From positions 1-64,000 of the forward strand of contig NZ_JAKIKX010000004.1 in assembly GCF_023283925.1 (NCBI RefSeq): a stretch of 64,000 nucleotides of DNA. The letters are read 5' to 3'. Positions 9,501 through 15,703 of the stretch are shown in pieces. Both the position numbers and the translations under genes were made by a program. This stretch comes from Shewanella marisflavi. GTDB taxonomy: Bacteria; Pseudomonadota; Gammaproteobacteria; Enterobacterales; Shewanellaceae. Each line of letters begins with the position of its first letter. Position 1 is the stretch's first letter. The notes beneath the pieces were generated by a model. It saw only the letters and a list, made by a program, of their open reading frames with translations, searched no databases and was not told the origin of the DNA.

Positions 9501-11551
9501 TAACGTCAATGACCGACGCTTTGGGACATGTTACTGCGTTTGAATATGATGTGTTAGGACGTTTAAATAAGACCATTTACCCAGATGGTAGAGTGCTAGA
9601 ACAGAGCTACGATAGTAATGGTAACCTAGCATCACTGACCCCACCAGGGCGCCCTGTACATCTGTTTAATTACAATAGTGTTGATAAAGAAACCGACTAT
9701 ACACCACCAAGTGTAACGGGAGTGGCTACGCCACAAACACGCTATGATTACGACCGTGATCGCAAGTTAACCAGTATTACCCGTCCCGATAATCAACAGT
9801 TACTGTTTAATTACACCACAGCAAGCACTGAGTTTATTAGCTTAGATATTCCACGTGGACGCTATAGTTATGGCTATGATACTCATGGCTATCTTACTAA
9901 TGTGACCGCTCCTGATAGTGGCAGCATTGATTTTGTTTATGATGGGGGCTTGCTGTTATCACAAACTTGGTCAGGTGTCGTCAATGGTGCGGTTAGTCAA
10001 AGTTTCAGCGAGGGCTTTGTTGTCAATCAGCAGTGCGTTAATGGCGCTAGCTGTGTCGATATTTTGTTTGATGTTGATAGTTTATTGACTCAAGTGGGGG
10101 ACTTAACCTATACCAGAGAGTCACAAAAAGCGGGCTTGGTGAATGCCAGCTCACTCTTTAATATCAATACTACGCTGAGTCATAACAACTTTGGGGAGCT
10201 CGATAGTGAAACCGTTAAATACAACTCATCAGATCTGCTTGTTGCTGGCTATACCCGAGACAAGCTAGGCCGTATTGCTCAACGAAACCTGACTATCGAT
10301 GGTGTTAGTCATAATGAAGCTTATGATTACGATCAAAGTGGCAGACTGACAACGGTCACCAAAGTCGATGCAACCGTCACGTATAGCTACGATGATAATG
10401 GCAATCGCTTAGCTAAGCAGGTGGTTGATGGGGCTGGTACCACCCTGTTATATGGGACCTATGACAATCAAGACAGGCTGTTAACCTACAATGATTGCAG
10501 TTATCAATACACCGATAACGGTGAACTTAAACAAAAGCGCTGCGGCACTGGAGTGGATGAAGAGGTAACACTTTATCAATATGATGTCTTGGGCAACTTG
10601 CTCAAGGTGACCCTGCCTGATACCACTGTGATTGAGTATATCATCGATGGTAGTGATAGGCGCATAGGTAAAAAGGTCGATGGCAGCTTGCAGCAAGGCT
10701 TCTTGTATGGTGATCAGCTAAACCCTGTTGCAGAGCTTGATGCCAATAACAATGTGGTTTCACGTTTTGTTTATGGCGTTAGGGTTAATGTACCTGAATA
10801 TATGATCAAAGCAGGTGTAACTTACAAGATTATCAGCGACCACCTTGGATCACCCAGATTAGTCGTTAACGCGCAAACAGGCGTAATTGCTCAGCGTATA
10901 GATTATGACGAGTTTGGTATTGTATCGTTAGACACGAATCCCGGCTTCCAGCCCTTTGGTTTTGCTGGCGGATTATATGATTCGTCAACAGGATTAACTC
11001 GTTTTGGTGCCAGAGACTATGATGCCTTCACAGGGCGCTGGACGAATAAGGACCCGATACGGTTTGCGGGGGGGGATAGTAATCTCTATGGTTATGTACT
11101 GAGTGACCCAGTTCAATTTATTGATATTAATGGTTTTAATGCTCTTAGGCCGAGTAGTGGCAAACCTCGCATCAGACTTAGGCCCGGACAATTTCAAACC
11201 CCGACAAAAATAGAAACTGTGGGGATGAGTCAATATAATGAACACGTAGCTAACACATATAACTCCAGATTAAACACGTGGATTAACATATTCAGTATGG
11301 TTGATGGTTATCAAAGATTCTTGGCTGATAGAACTGAAATTCAGTGTGAGTGTCCTACAGGAGTTAAGGGGGAATGCTCGGCCAAGGATCCTGATGGGGA
11401 CGGTATGTATAAGGCTGATGGACCACAGGCACTACCTTCTGGCTATTCGATAGTAAACTCAGGGTGTCAATGCACTGTCACTAATCCTATGGGAGTCTTT
11501 TTTTACGGAACTCCACCATCAAATGTAAGCTTAAGTAAGCGAAACTACTGA
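548..11551 (+). CDS. Giant secreted RHS/YD-repeat protein with adhesin-like modules and polymorphic C-terminal tip
   Basis: About 3,667 aa. In-frame starts also exist at 473 (TTG), 515 and 539; I prefer ATG 548, which has AGGGA about 9 bases upstream and begins a clean signal peptide (MHYLRTVVLLVLL.. ..SFA). Modules in order by nucleotide: a 150-aa Cys-bounded module (about 627-1078), two cadherin-like repeats (1081-1625), a divergent second copy of the first module (1948-2425), another cadherin-like and an Ig-like repeat (2426-2935), a DxDxDG calcium motif (about 2938-2980), two DUF1566/Lcl domains (WRLP motifs, 3160-3925), four PKD domains (3940-4995), a CAP/SCP domain (about 5170-5720, WGHRSF motif), a Big-like and a carboxypeptidase-regulatory-like fold (5815-6400), the start of the RHS shell (about 7100), two more DUF1566 domains (7760-8500), YD repeats (about 8510-10700) and the RHS core (DHLGSPR to DPIRFAGG, 10830-11130). 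A unique tip of about 137 aa follows, with five Cys and a DxDGDG stretch. The architecture suggests a surface or secreted contact-dependent effector; the tip activity is unknown. Confidence 0.85.
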   Translation: MHYLRTVVLLVLLTPIYSFAVNDTQTCEVYPITVPHSLVYGAASGTSFDAIAFGNATDNHSWVTWSGDTSGSAAAISLTPPGNDSSYVNPNDATDSVLGIGDWISGLSSFPISGGVTDALDSQLGNDLIIPLWGQVDSNSGTEKFKVEQFGIINITSYKLKGKTPSISFLYKGKAYCDNNSPIANNINLTTPQDAELLLTLIASDKDDDLLTYSVTAHPLNGNIEVQGQHVTYSPNEGFSGIDRFNYIVNDGLASSNIATVTIDVTLPETKNLPPYVTGFKLFTSMSQPVDIVLVGHDPENEPVEIQIVTPPKYGKLQYESGVYTYTPNSQYFGLDSFLYIADDGVKKSDAAKVYIAVKAENEGDYPYAYDLERVIPEYTNFYMSLDIFNPDNISMLHWNYPSAVGNVGAFKELYVRYHADEGYVGQDYFKYWGYPYLESTAEEQRRAKENKANVKIHVIPKNHEFDCKLFPLTLPKSSVASMSQGSVLSRLTRGHGDGSDGNAPNYDILRWSKYNSDAYALYTLEQSYLYENPYDVNDTYLDYHDWVRSLGYNLASNDYPTLQLLGKTVILPLWTEVKPYSDIFLSGIVEREAYLIEGYARFNIIEYSDKGQGYISFEYIEDVECSNTAPLVNNIIVEVAENKSTIIPLNILDQEGDSYEFFINNFPTRMGEFVNEENSIIFTPTSNTSGEFEFTYFSSDYKELSRDAILTIRIIPNASVGNLYQYRISLDENDFDAISFVLGPSAPSGMTIDAQGVISWTPDSSEIGVNYVEIIATDASGNNRVKNFSIDVVYADKDFDGVLDSIDLCSETHVTESIDNNGCSAAQLNFKKIGISLIPSTGADEIVQDYDDAYTRVGYTKQFSRDNVDEIVTDSVSGLRWQDSADSRDLLYSWVQANQYCENLNHAGITDWRLPTSSELFYLVDRASIYSDVKIHTAFKYINDDLYWTSEVSQPFLVDLVFGGIISITKAPQVNFGSGNIIYTTDSSRSDITKSNVRCVSGEQQIIAKPYTSGGAGFKSGSNLAFSSEINQGGWDESLDFCSSLSEGGANNWRLPNANEIIKAESFGSYTPSRTYWTSSSNASTPLKFTYYGTATSSEIDFGNYTLGVADSLEQYTAKCVREATAPIISAEVTKQQIVGYPVDFDATNSSHENGEIISYEWSVQRIYQSGNGPTNILSTEPAFSVNNLSPGGYKVFLNVTDNFGVWSRQTFDVVILNDPNDLPPVAVAGSDITVFVGEIFILDGSGSYDDNGIIEYNWYTGNNNWLGDGSIYSNSYSTTGVRYLELRVTDLNGSVDKDTIIITVVDKDFIAPTAIAGADLSIPEGVQFTLDGSASTDNHAIASYRWELNSMTVSNESSYSPTGLTEGVYNYTLWVEDYGGNSASDTVTITVLPQDIIPPVANAGSDKFVRVGTSIFFDGSMSSDNHQISTFEWTLAGLPISDSPSFSKADFSEGTYTLELTITDASNNSSTDTVFVTVYPQIELQQCAGIVVTDDSNYVDEYPLDDIEWSGVTATDVVEIEKAFNYARSIDKTINKFLKMPSQSVWDSWSSQQKGLFLINSERQARGIKPYEGVSSEVVAVASNYADYLLSNNEIITHYRSSDNASPSERLMEDLNILNSHDGLFLENIYSGPKFSEGESIVWAIYLWTYADKSPYQGASWGHRSFILRTGLKENSGVSDLQEGLIGFGIATGSYEPGVNPPTIEGTIVVLNHFDPSSNWEHSSTVSVDLSNAHQCYENATLEVDAINAPSDGLKALSLTPGNIALNPGDTVDLQLTGFYDDGSSFDLTPYANFVPGKNSVISVQAGVATALTTGFDSLSAKFNGVSSNNVSVWVRDETDVSNLTGTFAEDYLQYLPTNGSIDSYDPKAFSLFVGLVVDRDGNPLSGVNISFHDQPEFGSVLTDMNGRFILAGEAGSRKLVYAKDGHLTVHRSIISASNTWASLEDVTLLSVDTLKTFIDLSLGTPQIHQSSVISDEFGERSTTLVFTGINSATVTATDGSTRQLTDFFVRATEYETPSSMPGELPQETAFTYCSELGIPGVGDEEYVTFDKPVQIYVDNFLNFAVGEIVPMGYYDRVDGQWKAEDNGVVVKLLDANQDGIIEGLDYTGDDVADDIDGDGQTVDEVVGLGTYPAGQTYWRGSITHFSPHDLNWSANADGRGPSDIGADANEENEDEDQCVAVSSYIKPKSLVLHEDIAITGTGLTLHYSSQRTHGYHHKISANVSGTDLPDGVIEMIAVLEIGGNRFEQSFAPSLLQDVEFVWDGKDPSGELIHGFVRGRISIGYKYQSEYYSAGNAATSEQPLSSFPIAWAQWGEVTTSVVGREDIIRWSNNVVTVLNAPESQIANGWSLSNHHMTSPFNMVYKGDGDVIEVEAGTNVIRTNITQSHYMGDDGYYQKGGLDIDYRIDEKGILIDNVTGLQWQYVTEQHAKYIDKSDAIAYCSSLTLGSDGQIWRLPTWKEVGYIIDKSGEQQNYPIFTLEARQFWTDSTANPTNKLIPVNCVSGELLDDKYVSGLQRNNTDEVVIDKQNGLMWQDDITNSTATYSWMESIDYCENLIHAGFSDWRLPNINELLYTLPNSIFVNQTELDVPPGELWSPGVSFRKPYWASTPNITNLEEQAWAVESLSYAYQGYSKTEENYYARCVRDDLTRSRSPYVFDHKGRHIRTIDMTSGITLTTFHYDSEDRLIEIKDRFENTITITRDTNGLATEIVSPDGYITKLTVDQFNDLKEAEYADGARYSFVYQDSLMIEELDLRGNLFTRSFDSTGRIYQSRDPEGGVWDFFSNKDPSTKDLTYGYSTAESNYWQSLISLLPNGDKQRSTTEPDSTIHVLTTQADDLKETISAASINTIIDKVIDPKTGQEIPQLITTNLPSGLKRVTQIDKAYAENGTDTTKTTLTVTQDGHLATIVNDSLTGMMQMTSAAKRTASYQYDPLTQLPIKEQVSGLQEVLYHYDSRGRVKSITVGDRISTFSYDDQASKGALTSMTDALGHVTAFEYDVLGRLNKTIYPDGRVLEQSYDSNGNLASLTPPGRPVHLFNYNSVDKETDYTPPSVTGVATPQTRYDYDRDRKLTSITRPDNQQLLFNYTTASTEFISLDIPRGRYSYGYDTHGYLTNVTAPDSGSIDFVYDGGLLLSQTWSGVVNGAVSQSFSEGFVVNQQCVNGASCVDILFDVDSLLTQVGDLTYTRESQKAGLVNASSLFNINTTLSHNNFGELDSETVKYNSSDLLVAGYTRDKLGRIAQRNLTIDGVSHNEAYDYDQSGRLTTVTKVDATVTYSYDDNGNRLAKQVVDGAGTTLLYGTYDNQDRLLTYNDCSYQYTDNGELKQKRCGTGVDEEVTLYQYDVLGNLLKVTLPDTTVIEYIIDGSDRRIGKKVDGSLQQGFLYGDQLNPVAELDANNNVVSRFVYGVRVNVPEYMIKAGVTYKIISDHLGSPRLVVNAQTGVIAQRIDYDEFGIVSLDTNPGFQPFGFAGGLYDSSTGLTRFGARDYDAFTGRWTNKDPIRFAGGDSNLYGYVLSDPVQFIDINGFNALRPSSGKPRIRLRPGQFQTPTKIETVGMSQYNEHVANTYNSRLNTWINIFSMVDGYQRFLADRTEIQCECPTGVKGECSAKDPDGDGMYKADGPQALPSGYSIVNSGCQCTVTNPMGVFFYGTPPSNVSLSKRNY

Positions 11552-11552
11552 T

Positions 11553-12242
11553 ATGAAAAAATTTAATAAAAGGCAGAGAATTGCTGAAAATATAGCATAT
11601 ACATTCTTGCTTTGTATTTTTTTAACCTTATTGCTAGCAACTTTAAAATCAAGTTCAGTTGATATTGGTTATATCGGCTCTCCTGTTGTTTTTGGTTCTG
11701 TTAATGATATAAGTATTGCGATGGTCTCTACGATTATGGTTTTGATTATTTCTTACAAATTGCTTAGGGATATAGTAATGTCAATATTGAAAGGCTCCGG
11801 TAAAGATAACATGACAGAAAGAAAAGATACTCTTGGTGTAAGGGAGGTTAAACATTTTAACATATTGATATTTATATATGTATGTTTTTACTTGTGGTAT
11901 TTTGTCTTGTTGTTCAGAAATATGGATCCTTTATCTGTAAGGTTTCAACATTTAGAGCCGTACGAACTAATTGTAAACCCTGACTTTGTATTTTTACTTA
12001 ATGTTTTTTTATCTGTCACGTCAATGGTGAGTGCATTCTTTATGTTGTATTTCAACAGGTTGGCGAGATGTTGTTTTACTTTTATATTTGTATATTGGAT
12101 AGTGGTTTCTATTTTTGAAGAGCCAGTGGTGACAAGTTCTTTGGATGCTTTTTTTGGATACTTTATTGGCTATTCATCATCGGTTATCTTGTATTTGTCT
12201 TGGTTTAGTGAAGTAAAAACACTATTTGAAAGGGTTAAATGA
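11553..12242 (+). CDS. Six-helix membrane protein, candidate immunity protein for the RHS tip
   Basis: A 229-aa protein whose ATG lies one base after the RHS stop codon, so it is almost certainly cotranscribed and probably translationally coupled. No strong Shine-Dalgarno is seen. It has about six hydrophobic segments (near residues 14-33, 45-68, 101-121, 148-172, 173-190 and 200-220) with a basic N-terminus and a charged loop after the second helix. I recognise no family. Position directly behind a polymorphic RHS tip, small size and very AT-rich codons fit an immunity protein. A multi-pass membrane immunity protein would suit a tip acting on or through the inner membrane. Function is inference from context; membrane topology is visible. 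Confidence 0.6.
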   Translation: MKKFNKRQRIAENIAYTFLLCIFLTLLLATLKSSSVDIGYIGSPVVFGSVNDISIAMVSTIMVLIISYKLLRDIVMSILKGSGKDNMTERKDTLGVREVKHFNILIFIYVCFYLWYFVLLFRNMDPLSVRFQHLEPYELIVNPDFVFLLNVFLSVTSMVSAFFMLYFNRLARCCFTFIFVYWIVVSIFEEPVVTSSLDAFFGYFIGYSSSVILYLSWFSEVKTLFERVK

Positions 12243-12671
12243 AAATAAATGCAATTCCTTTTTGCGGTATTGCTTTTAAATTTAAATTGATTTGTACCAC
12301 CTTGTCAAATGCAAAGCTTATTCTAGTTTTTTTTGGCCACTTCGTTGCGATAGATTATGCGTTTTGACAGCCTTTGTTAATGTTGTGTCCACTTATGAAA
12401 TCTTATGTCCATAACTGTATCTAAATACAATGTTTCAATCATCTATCATTAAAATGGTTTGGAAATGCGCCTAGACACGATATTATTGTATGTAGGTGGA
12501 CGTTAAATTGACGGTGCCGAAGTGTGAATAATAAAATCCTTTAATCGAGTCATTGCGTTAGCAGGGAAAACAGCCCAGATTCTATAGGATGTCTATTTAA
12601 TAGAGCTAACTTCGGTAATTCTTAGATTAGTTTATAAAAAAAAAGCGAGCCAATTAGCTCGCTAGTAGGTG
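12243..12671. other. Intergenic AT-rich stretch between convergent accessory genes
   Basis: No reading frame that I can support. It separates the candidate immunity gene from the convergent small-gene pair and ends with the terminator of that pair. Confidence 0.4.
12635..12663 (-). terminator. Rho-independent terminator of the two-gene minus-strand unit
   Basis: On the minus strand a 7-bp perfect stem (AGCGAGC / GCTCGCT, loop of 6) is followed by a run of about nine T. It lies 9 bases past the stop codon of the 133-aa gene. Confidence 0.8.
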
Positions 12672-13073
12672 TTACAAGTCATCATTTAACCTGTCTGCCC
12701 AGTGTTGCTCCGCTTGGTCAAAGTACTCATGAGGATAGAGGCCGAATACTTCCAAAAACTCTTGTTTGAACAGGTTACAGAAAGTTCTGATCTCTTCCTT
12801 TAGCAAGAGGAGGATGATGTACATATCAATGCCCTCAAGATATTGACTAGTGAACTCAGGAAAGTCCTCTAAGATTGATTTGCTTACGCTGATCCCCAAA
12901 ATCCTGCCAGCTGAATCCCTATGCTGATAGATGTACTGTCCAAAATTAAGTTCAATTGTTCCCTGAACATCCCCTTGCTGTTCAGCTAGCAAAAGAACTG
13001 TGCAGTGGTCATCCCAGGGACTTTTCGATTTCCTTTGATACTCTCTAATGAATAGTGACTTGTTGGTGCTCAT
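12672..13073 (-). CDS. Hypothetical protein, 133 aa, second gene of a small accessory operon
   Basis: I do not recognise this protein. It is soluble-looking, acidic and Trp-containing, without signal peptide or membrane segment; the C-terminal half (residues about 75-125) is rich in Leu/Phe/Glu and probably helical. The start is firm: AGGAGG sits about 5 bases before the ATG. It lies 8 bases after the 92-aa gene and is followed by a good terminator, so the two form one transcript. It may be cargo of the inserted element; no toxin-antitoxin motif is clear to me. Confidence 0.6.
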   Translation of the reverse strand: MSTNKSLFIREYQRKSKSPWDDHCTVLLLAEQQGDVQGTIELNFGQYIYQHRDSAGRILGISVSKSILEDFPEFTSQYLEGIDMYIILLLLKEEIRTFCNLFKQEFLEVFGLYPHEYFDQAEQHWADRLNDDL

Positions 13074-13081
13074 AGCTCCTC

Positions 13082-13360
13082 CTAGTTAATGAAAGGTGTG
13101 TCCTCTTCAGTAGCTAGGTTCGTTAGTGGCATATTAATTAAGCATTGATACAAGAACTCCAAAACAAGTTCGCATTCAATTTCTTTCAAGCCATTTTTGC
13201 CAAGGTATGATTCAACCGAGTAGAGCAGAAATTCCTGTTCAGTAATTAGTCCGAGTTGAATATCGCTAACGTTTTCAAGCTCTATGTTTATCGCCTTATA
13301 AAGTTGTTTAATGATGGCTCTTAGCTTGATGAGCTGAAGAGCGATAGTGTTGTTTTTCAT
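13082..13360 (-). CDS. Hypothetical protein, 92 aa, first gene of a small accessory operon
   Basis: A small, mostly helical protein (Leu/Ile/Glu-rich, no signal peptide, no membrane span) that I cannot assign. Its ATG has AGGAG 6 bases upstream. The bases just before both genes share AACTAGGAG, perhaps an old duplication of the translation start or chance. It leads a two-gene unit with the 133-aa gene. Small paired helical proteins on an island could be a regulator pair, a toxin-antitoxin pair or phage-related; the sequence alone does not decide. Confidence 0.55.
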   Translation of the reverse strand: MKNNTIALQLIKLRAIIKQLYKAINIELENVSDIQLGLITEQEFLLYSVESYLGKNGLKEIECELVLEFLYQCLINMPLTNLATEEDTPFIN

Positions 13361-13635
13361 TGGTACTCCTAGTTATGGATATAGCGACCCAAGTGGCCGC
13401 ATGATTAACTAGGGGAGAGCCGAGCGAATTGTATGAGTTTTCAAATGGTCAATGGGTAATGCGCTGCAGTACGAGCGTTGTTAAAGCATGACCATAATGG
13501 GGTTCGGTGAGCAATGTTGGTCGAGTTAAGAATTTATAACAAAAAGAAGCGGTTATGAATTCAGTAGTGATTCGCAAGAGGAAGCGATTTGGGTGGAAGA
13601 AACTAGACGGGCTTAGACAAAACTAGTCAAAATGA

Positions 13636-13693
13636 TTTGTGTTACTGAGTGAATAAATAAAATTTTTGGCTGTAACACAAAAAGTAACACAAA
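13636..13693. repeat. Three copies of GTAACACAAA near the island edge
   Basis: GTAACACAAA occurs directly at 13672-13681 and 13684-13693 (12-bp phase) and inverted, as TTTGTGTTAC, at 13636-13645. The nearest copy is about 48 bases from the point where yfhL is broken. Spaced direct and inverted copies by an insertion edge resemble recombinase arm sites, but no recombinase gene is visible. Confidence 0.55.
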
Positions 13694-13720
13694 TTGTTTT
13701 TTTCAAATAAGGCATTGTTA

Positions 13721-13789
13721 TTAAAGTAAAATATAATTTGTCTCACACATGTCGCAGTTAATACAGCTGTCGTCGATCAGTAATGCCAT
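13721..13789 (-). pseudogene. yfhL: Truncated yfhL ferredoxin remnant
   Basis: On the minus strand from ATG 13789 the frame reads MALLIDDSCINCDMCE, matching the N-terminus of the YfhL family of 4Fe-4S dicluster ferredoxins, including the first CxxCxxC cluster ligands. After that Glu (ending at 13742) the reading changes to TNYILL and a stop at 13721; YfhL is normally about 85 aa, so some 80% is missing. The break coincides with the change to AT-rich accessory DNA. The upstream neighbour on the same strand is trhP. The product cannot bind two clusters and is presumably non-functional. Confidence 0.75.
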
Positions 13790-14015
13790 CTATTTGTCTT
13801 GCCTTCTAAAAAATCTCTATTAGTGCCTTGGGTCATGACCCCGTCAGGTAAGCGTCTTGGCAGACCGCCTGTCGGCCGGCCATTATAGCACAGGCACAGA
13901 GTAAGCCTAATCACCAGCTTCGTCTCTACTAACAGTATAGGAAAAATGCCAGGGTCCCCCAAGGGACTGCTTGAGTCCAAAGGCCGTTGGGTTAAGCTTG
14001 GGGGGAGAGGCTCAT

Positions 14016-14043
14016 AAAAAAACAGCCCGAAAGGTTCGGGCTG
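14016..14043 (-). terminator. Rho-independent terminator after trhP
   Basis: A 9-bp perfect stem CAGCCCGAA / TTCGGGCTG with a 3-base loop is followed on the minus strand by seven T. It begins about 12 bases past the trhP stop. Confidence 0.85.
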
Positions 14044-14054
14044 TTGCTGTTGTT

Positions 14055-15416
14055 TTACGGATGGGGCTGGCGAGTGCTCTGGCCATCGGTGAGGTTACGC
14101 ATCAAGATGGCGCGCTCAACCTCGACTTCGGCGGGAACCGGTAGGTAGACGAAGTGACCCGAACCTAGTCCTGCCTCGACGCTCTCGCCTTTGCGGTTTT
14201 CCAGCTGTTCTATGGTCAGATTCATGTTGCCCTGTTGCGTCATCAACTCGACGCTGTCGCCCACGGAGAACTTGTTCTTCACATCGATCTCCGCCATTCC
14301 TTTAGCGTTGCGCTTGCCGGTAAACTCGCCGACAAACTGTTGGGTGTCGCTGATAGAGTAGCCGTAGTCGTAGTTTTGGTACTCGTCATGTACGTGGCGA
14401 CGCAGGAAGCCTTCGGTGTAACCACGGTGCGCTAGCCCTTCGAGCTGATACATGAGCGCTGGATTAAACTCACGGCCGGCAGCGGCATCTTCGATTGCCT
14501 GGCGATAGAGCTGGGCGGTACGCGCCACATAGTAGAAGGACTTGGTGCGGCCTTCAATTTTCAGTGAATCTATGCCCATCTTAGTTAGACGCTCGACGTG
14601 CTGGATGGCGCGCAGATCCTTAGAGTTCATGATATAGGTGCCGTGTTCATCTTCGAAGGCGGGCATATATTCGCCCGGACGTCCGGCTTCTTGCAGCAAG
14701 ACCACTTCGCTACTCGGCGTACCTTCGCCCAGAGTTGGATTATGCATCTGCACCTCAGGGTTAACCGCCACTATGTCACCCGTTTCGGTTTGCACTGCTT
14801 CGTGGGCGTCATATTTCCAGCGACAGGCGTTGGTGCAGGTGCCTTGGTTAGGGTCACGCTTGTTGATATAGCCAGAGAGCAGGCAGCGTCCAGAGTAGGC
14901 CATGCACAGGGCGCCGTGGACGAAGACTTCGAGTTCAATATCGGGGCAGCGCTGGCGGATCTCTTCGATCTCATCGAGCGACAGCTCGCGAGAGAGGATC
15001 ACACGTTTGATGCCTTGCTGCTGCCAAAACTTGACCGAGGCCCAGTTGATGGCATTGGCCTGTACCGACAGGTGAACGGTCTGATCCGGAAAGGCTTCGC
15101 GTACCATCATGATAAGACCCGGGTCTGACATGATCAGCGCATCGGGCTGCATGGCGACCACAGGCTCCATATCCTTGATATAGGTTTTGAGCTTAGTGTT
15201 GTGGGGGGCGATATTGCTCACCACATAGAGTTTTTTGCCTAGGCTATGGGCCTCTTGGATACCTGTTGCGAGGTTTTCCATCTTGAAATCATTGTTTCTG
15301 ACACGCAGGCTATATCTCGGTTGGCCTGCGTAGACCGCATCGGCGCCATATGCGAAGGCATAACGCATATTTTTAAGGGTCCCGGCAGGAGACAGCAGCT
15401 CAGGTTTAAACATCAT
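14055..15416 (-). CDS. trhP: tRNA uridine 5-hydroxylation protein TrhP (U32 family)
   Basis: Close to E. coli YegQ/TrhP over its whole length: starts (M)MFKPELLSPAGTLKN, contains the U32 signature EVFVHGALCMAYSGRCLLSG (about residues 165-184) and the Cys-rich GTCTNACRW segment. The family is needed for prephenate-dependent 5-hydroxylation of uridine 34 in tRNA. I use ATG 15416 (453 aa, the E. coli length); ATG 15413 is equally possible, and a TTG at 15425 is less likely. The conserved Cys residues that would hold an iron-sulfur cluster are intact. The next gene on this strand, the ferredoxin yfhL, is destroyed by the accessory DNA. Confidence 0.93.
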   Translation of the reverse strand: MMFKPELLSPAGTLKNMRYAFAYGADAVYAGQPRYSLRVRNNDFKMENLATGIQEAHSLGKKLYVVSNIAPHNTKLKTYIKDMEPVVAMQPDALIMSDPGLIMMVREAFPDQTVHLSVQANAINWASVKFWQQQGIKRVILSRELSLDEIEEIRQRCPDIELEVFVHGALCMAYSGRCLLSGYINKRDPNQGTCTNACRWKYDAHEAVQTETGDIVAVNPEVQMHNPTLGEGTPSSEVVLLQEAGRPGEYMPAFEDEHGTYIMNSKDLRAIQHVERLTKMGIDSLKIEGRTKSFYYVARTAQLYRQAIEDAAAGREFNPALMYQLEGLAHRGYTEGFLRRHVHDEYQNYDYGYSISDTQQFVGEFTGKRNAKGMAEIDVKNKFSVGDSVELMTQQGNMNLTIEQLENRKGESVEAGLGSGHFVYLPVPAEVEVERAILMRNLTDGQSTRQPHP

Positions 15417-15703
15417 TTCTCTCAATTAACAGGTATCGAACAAACTTGGGGCGGGCATTTTACTCAATGGGGCAAGGCTTATGCAAATCAGAAATTGATT
15501 ATTTTATGTTCAACAGGTGGCAAAGGCGGTTGAAGGCCTCATATTCTGATAAAAATAAGGCAATTAATAACCTATAATCTGAAACTTAGCTAAAATTACA
15601 CAAATTCTTAACTGGATGGGTGATTTTTACCATCGCGGTTAGCAAGAGTGCTGATATACTCTGTGGCAACATCATTTAGGGTATAGTTTTTTAAGGAGTT
15701 AGA

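Larger units (their letters stand above)
1..13741. mobile_element. Accessory island, right end at disrupted yfhL (left end outside window)
   Basis: The stretch is AT-rich compared with the core genes to its right and carries only non-core genes: a giant RHS protein, a small membrane protein and two small unknown genes. Its right edge cuts into the 5' end of a yfhL ferredoxin reading frame at about 13741, and a 10-bp repeat (GTAACACAAA) occurs three times within about 105 bases of that edge. I see no integrase or transposase, so the mechanism and the left end are unknown. Calling it an inserted element is inference from the broken gene, the repeats and the base composition. Confidence 0.5.
13361..14054. 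other. Junction region between accessory DNA and core genome
   Basis: Apart from the yfhL remnant, the repeat cluster and the trhP terminator, I see no gene. Bases to about 13741 are AT-rich and belong to the accessory side. From 13742 rightward the sequence reads as the leader of yfhL and the trhP-yfhL spacer. Confidence 0.5.

Noticed and set aside
13777..13980. 67-aa minus-strand frame ending in ..GKTNRWHY
   Set aside because: It overlaps the leader and start codon of the yfhL remnant in another frame; the apparent familiarity of its C-terminus is explained by the yfhL leader.
14598..15128. 176-aa frame antisense to trhP
   Set aside because: Opposite a highly conserved gene, no start signals or recognisable motifs.
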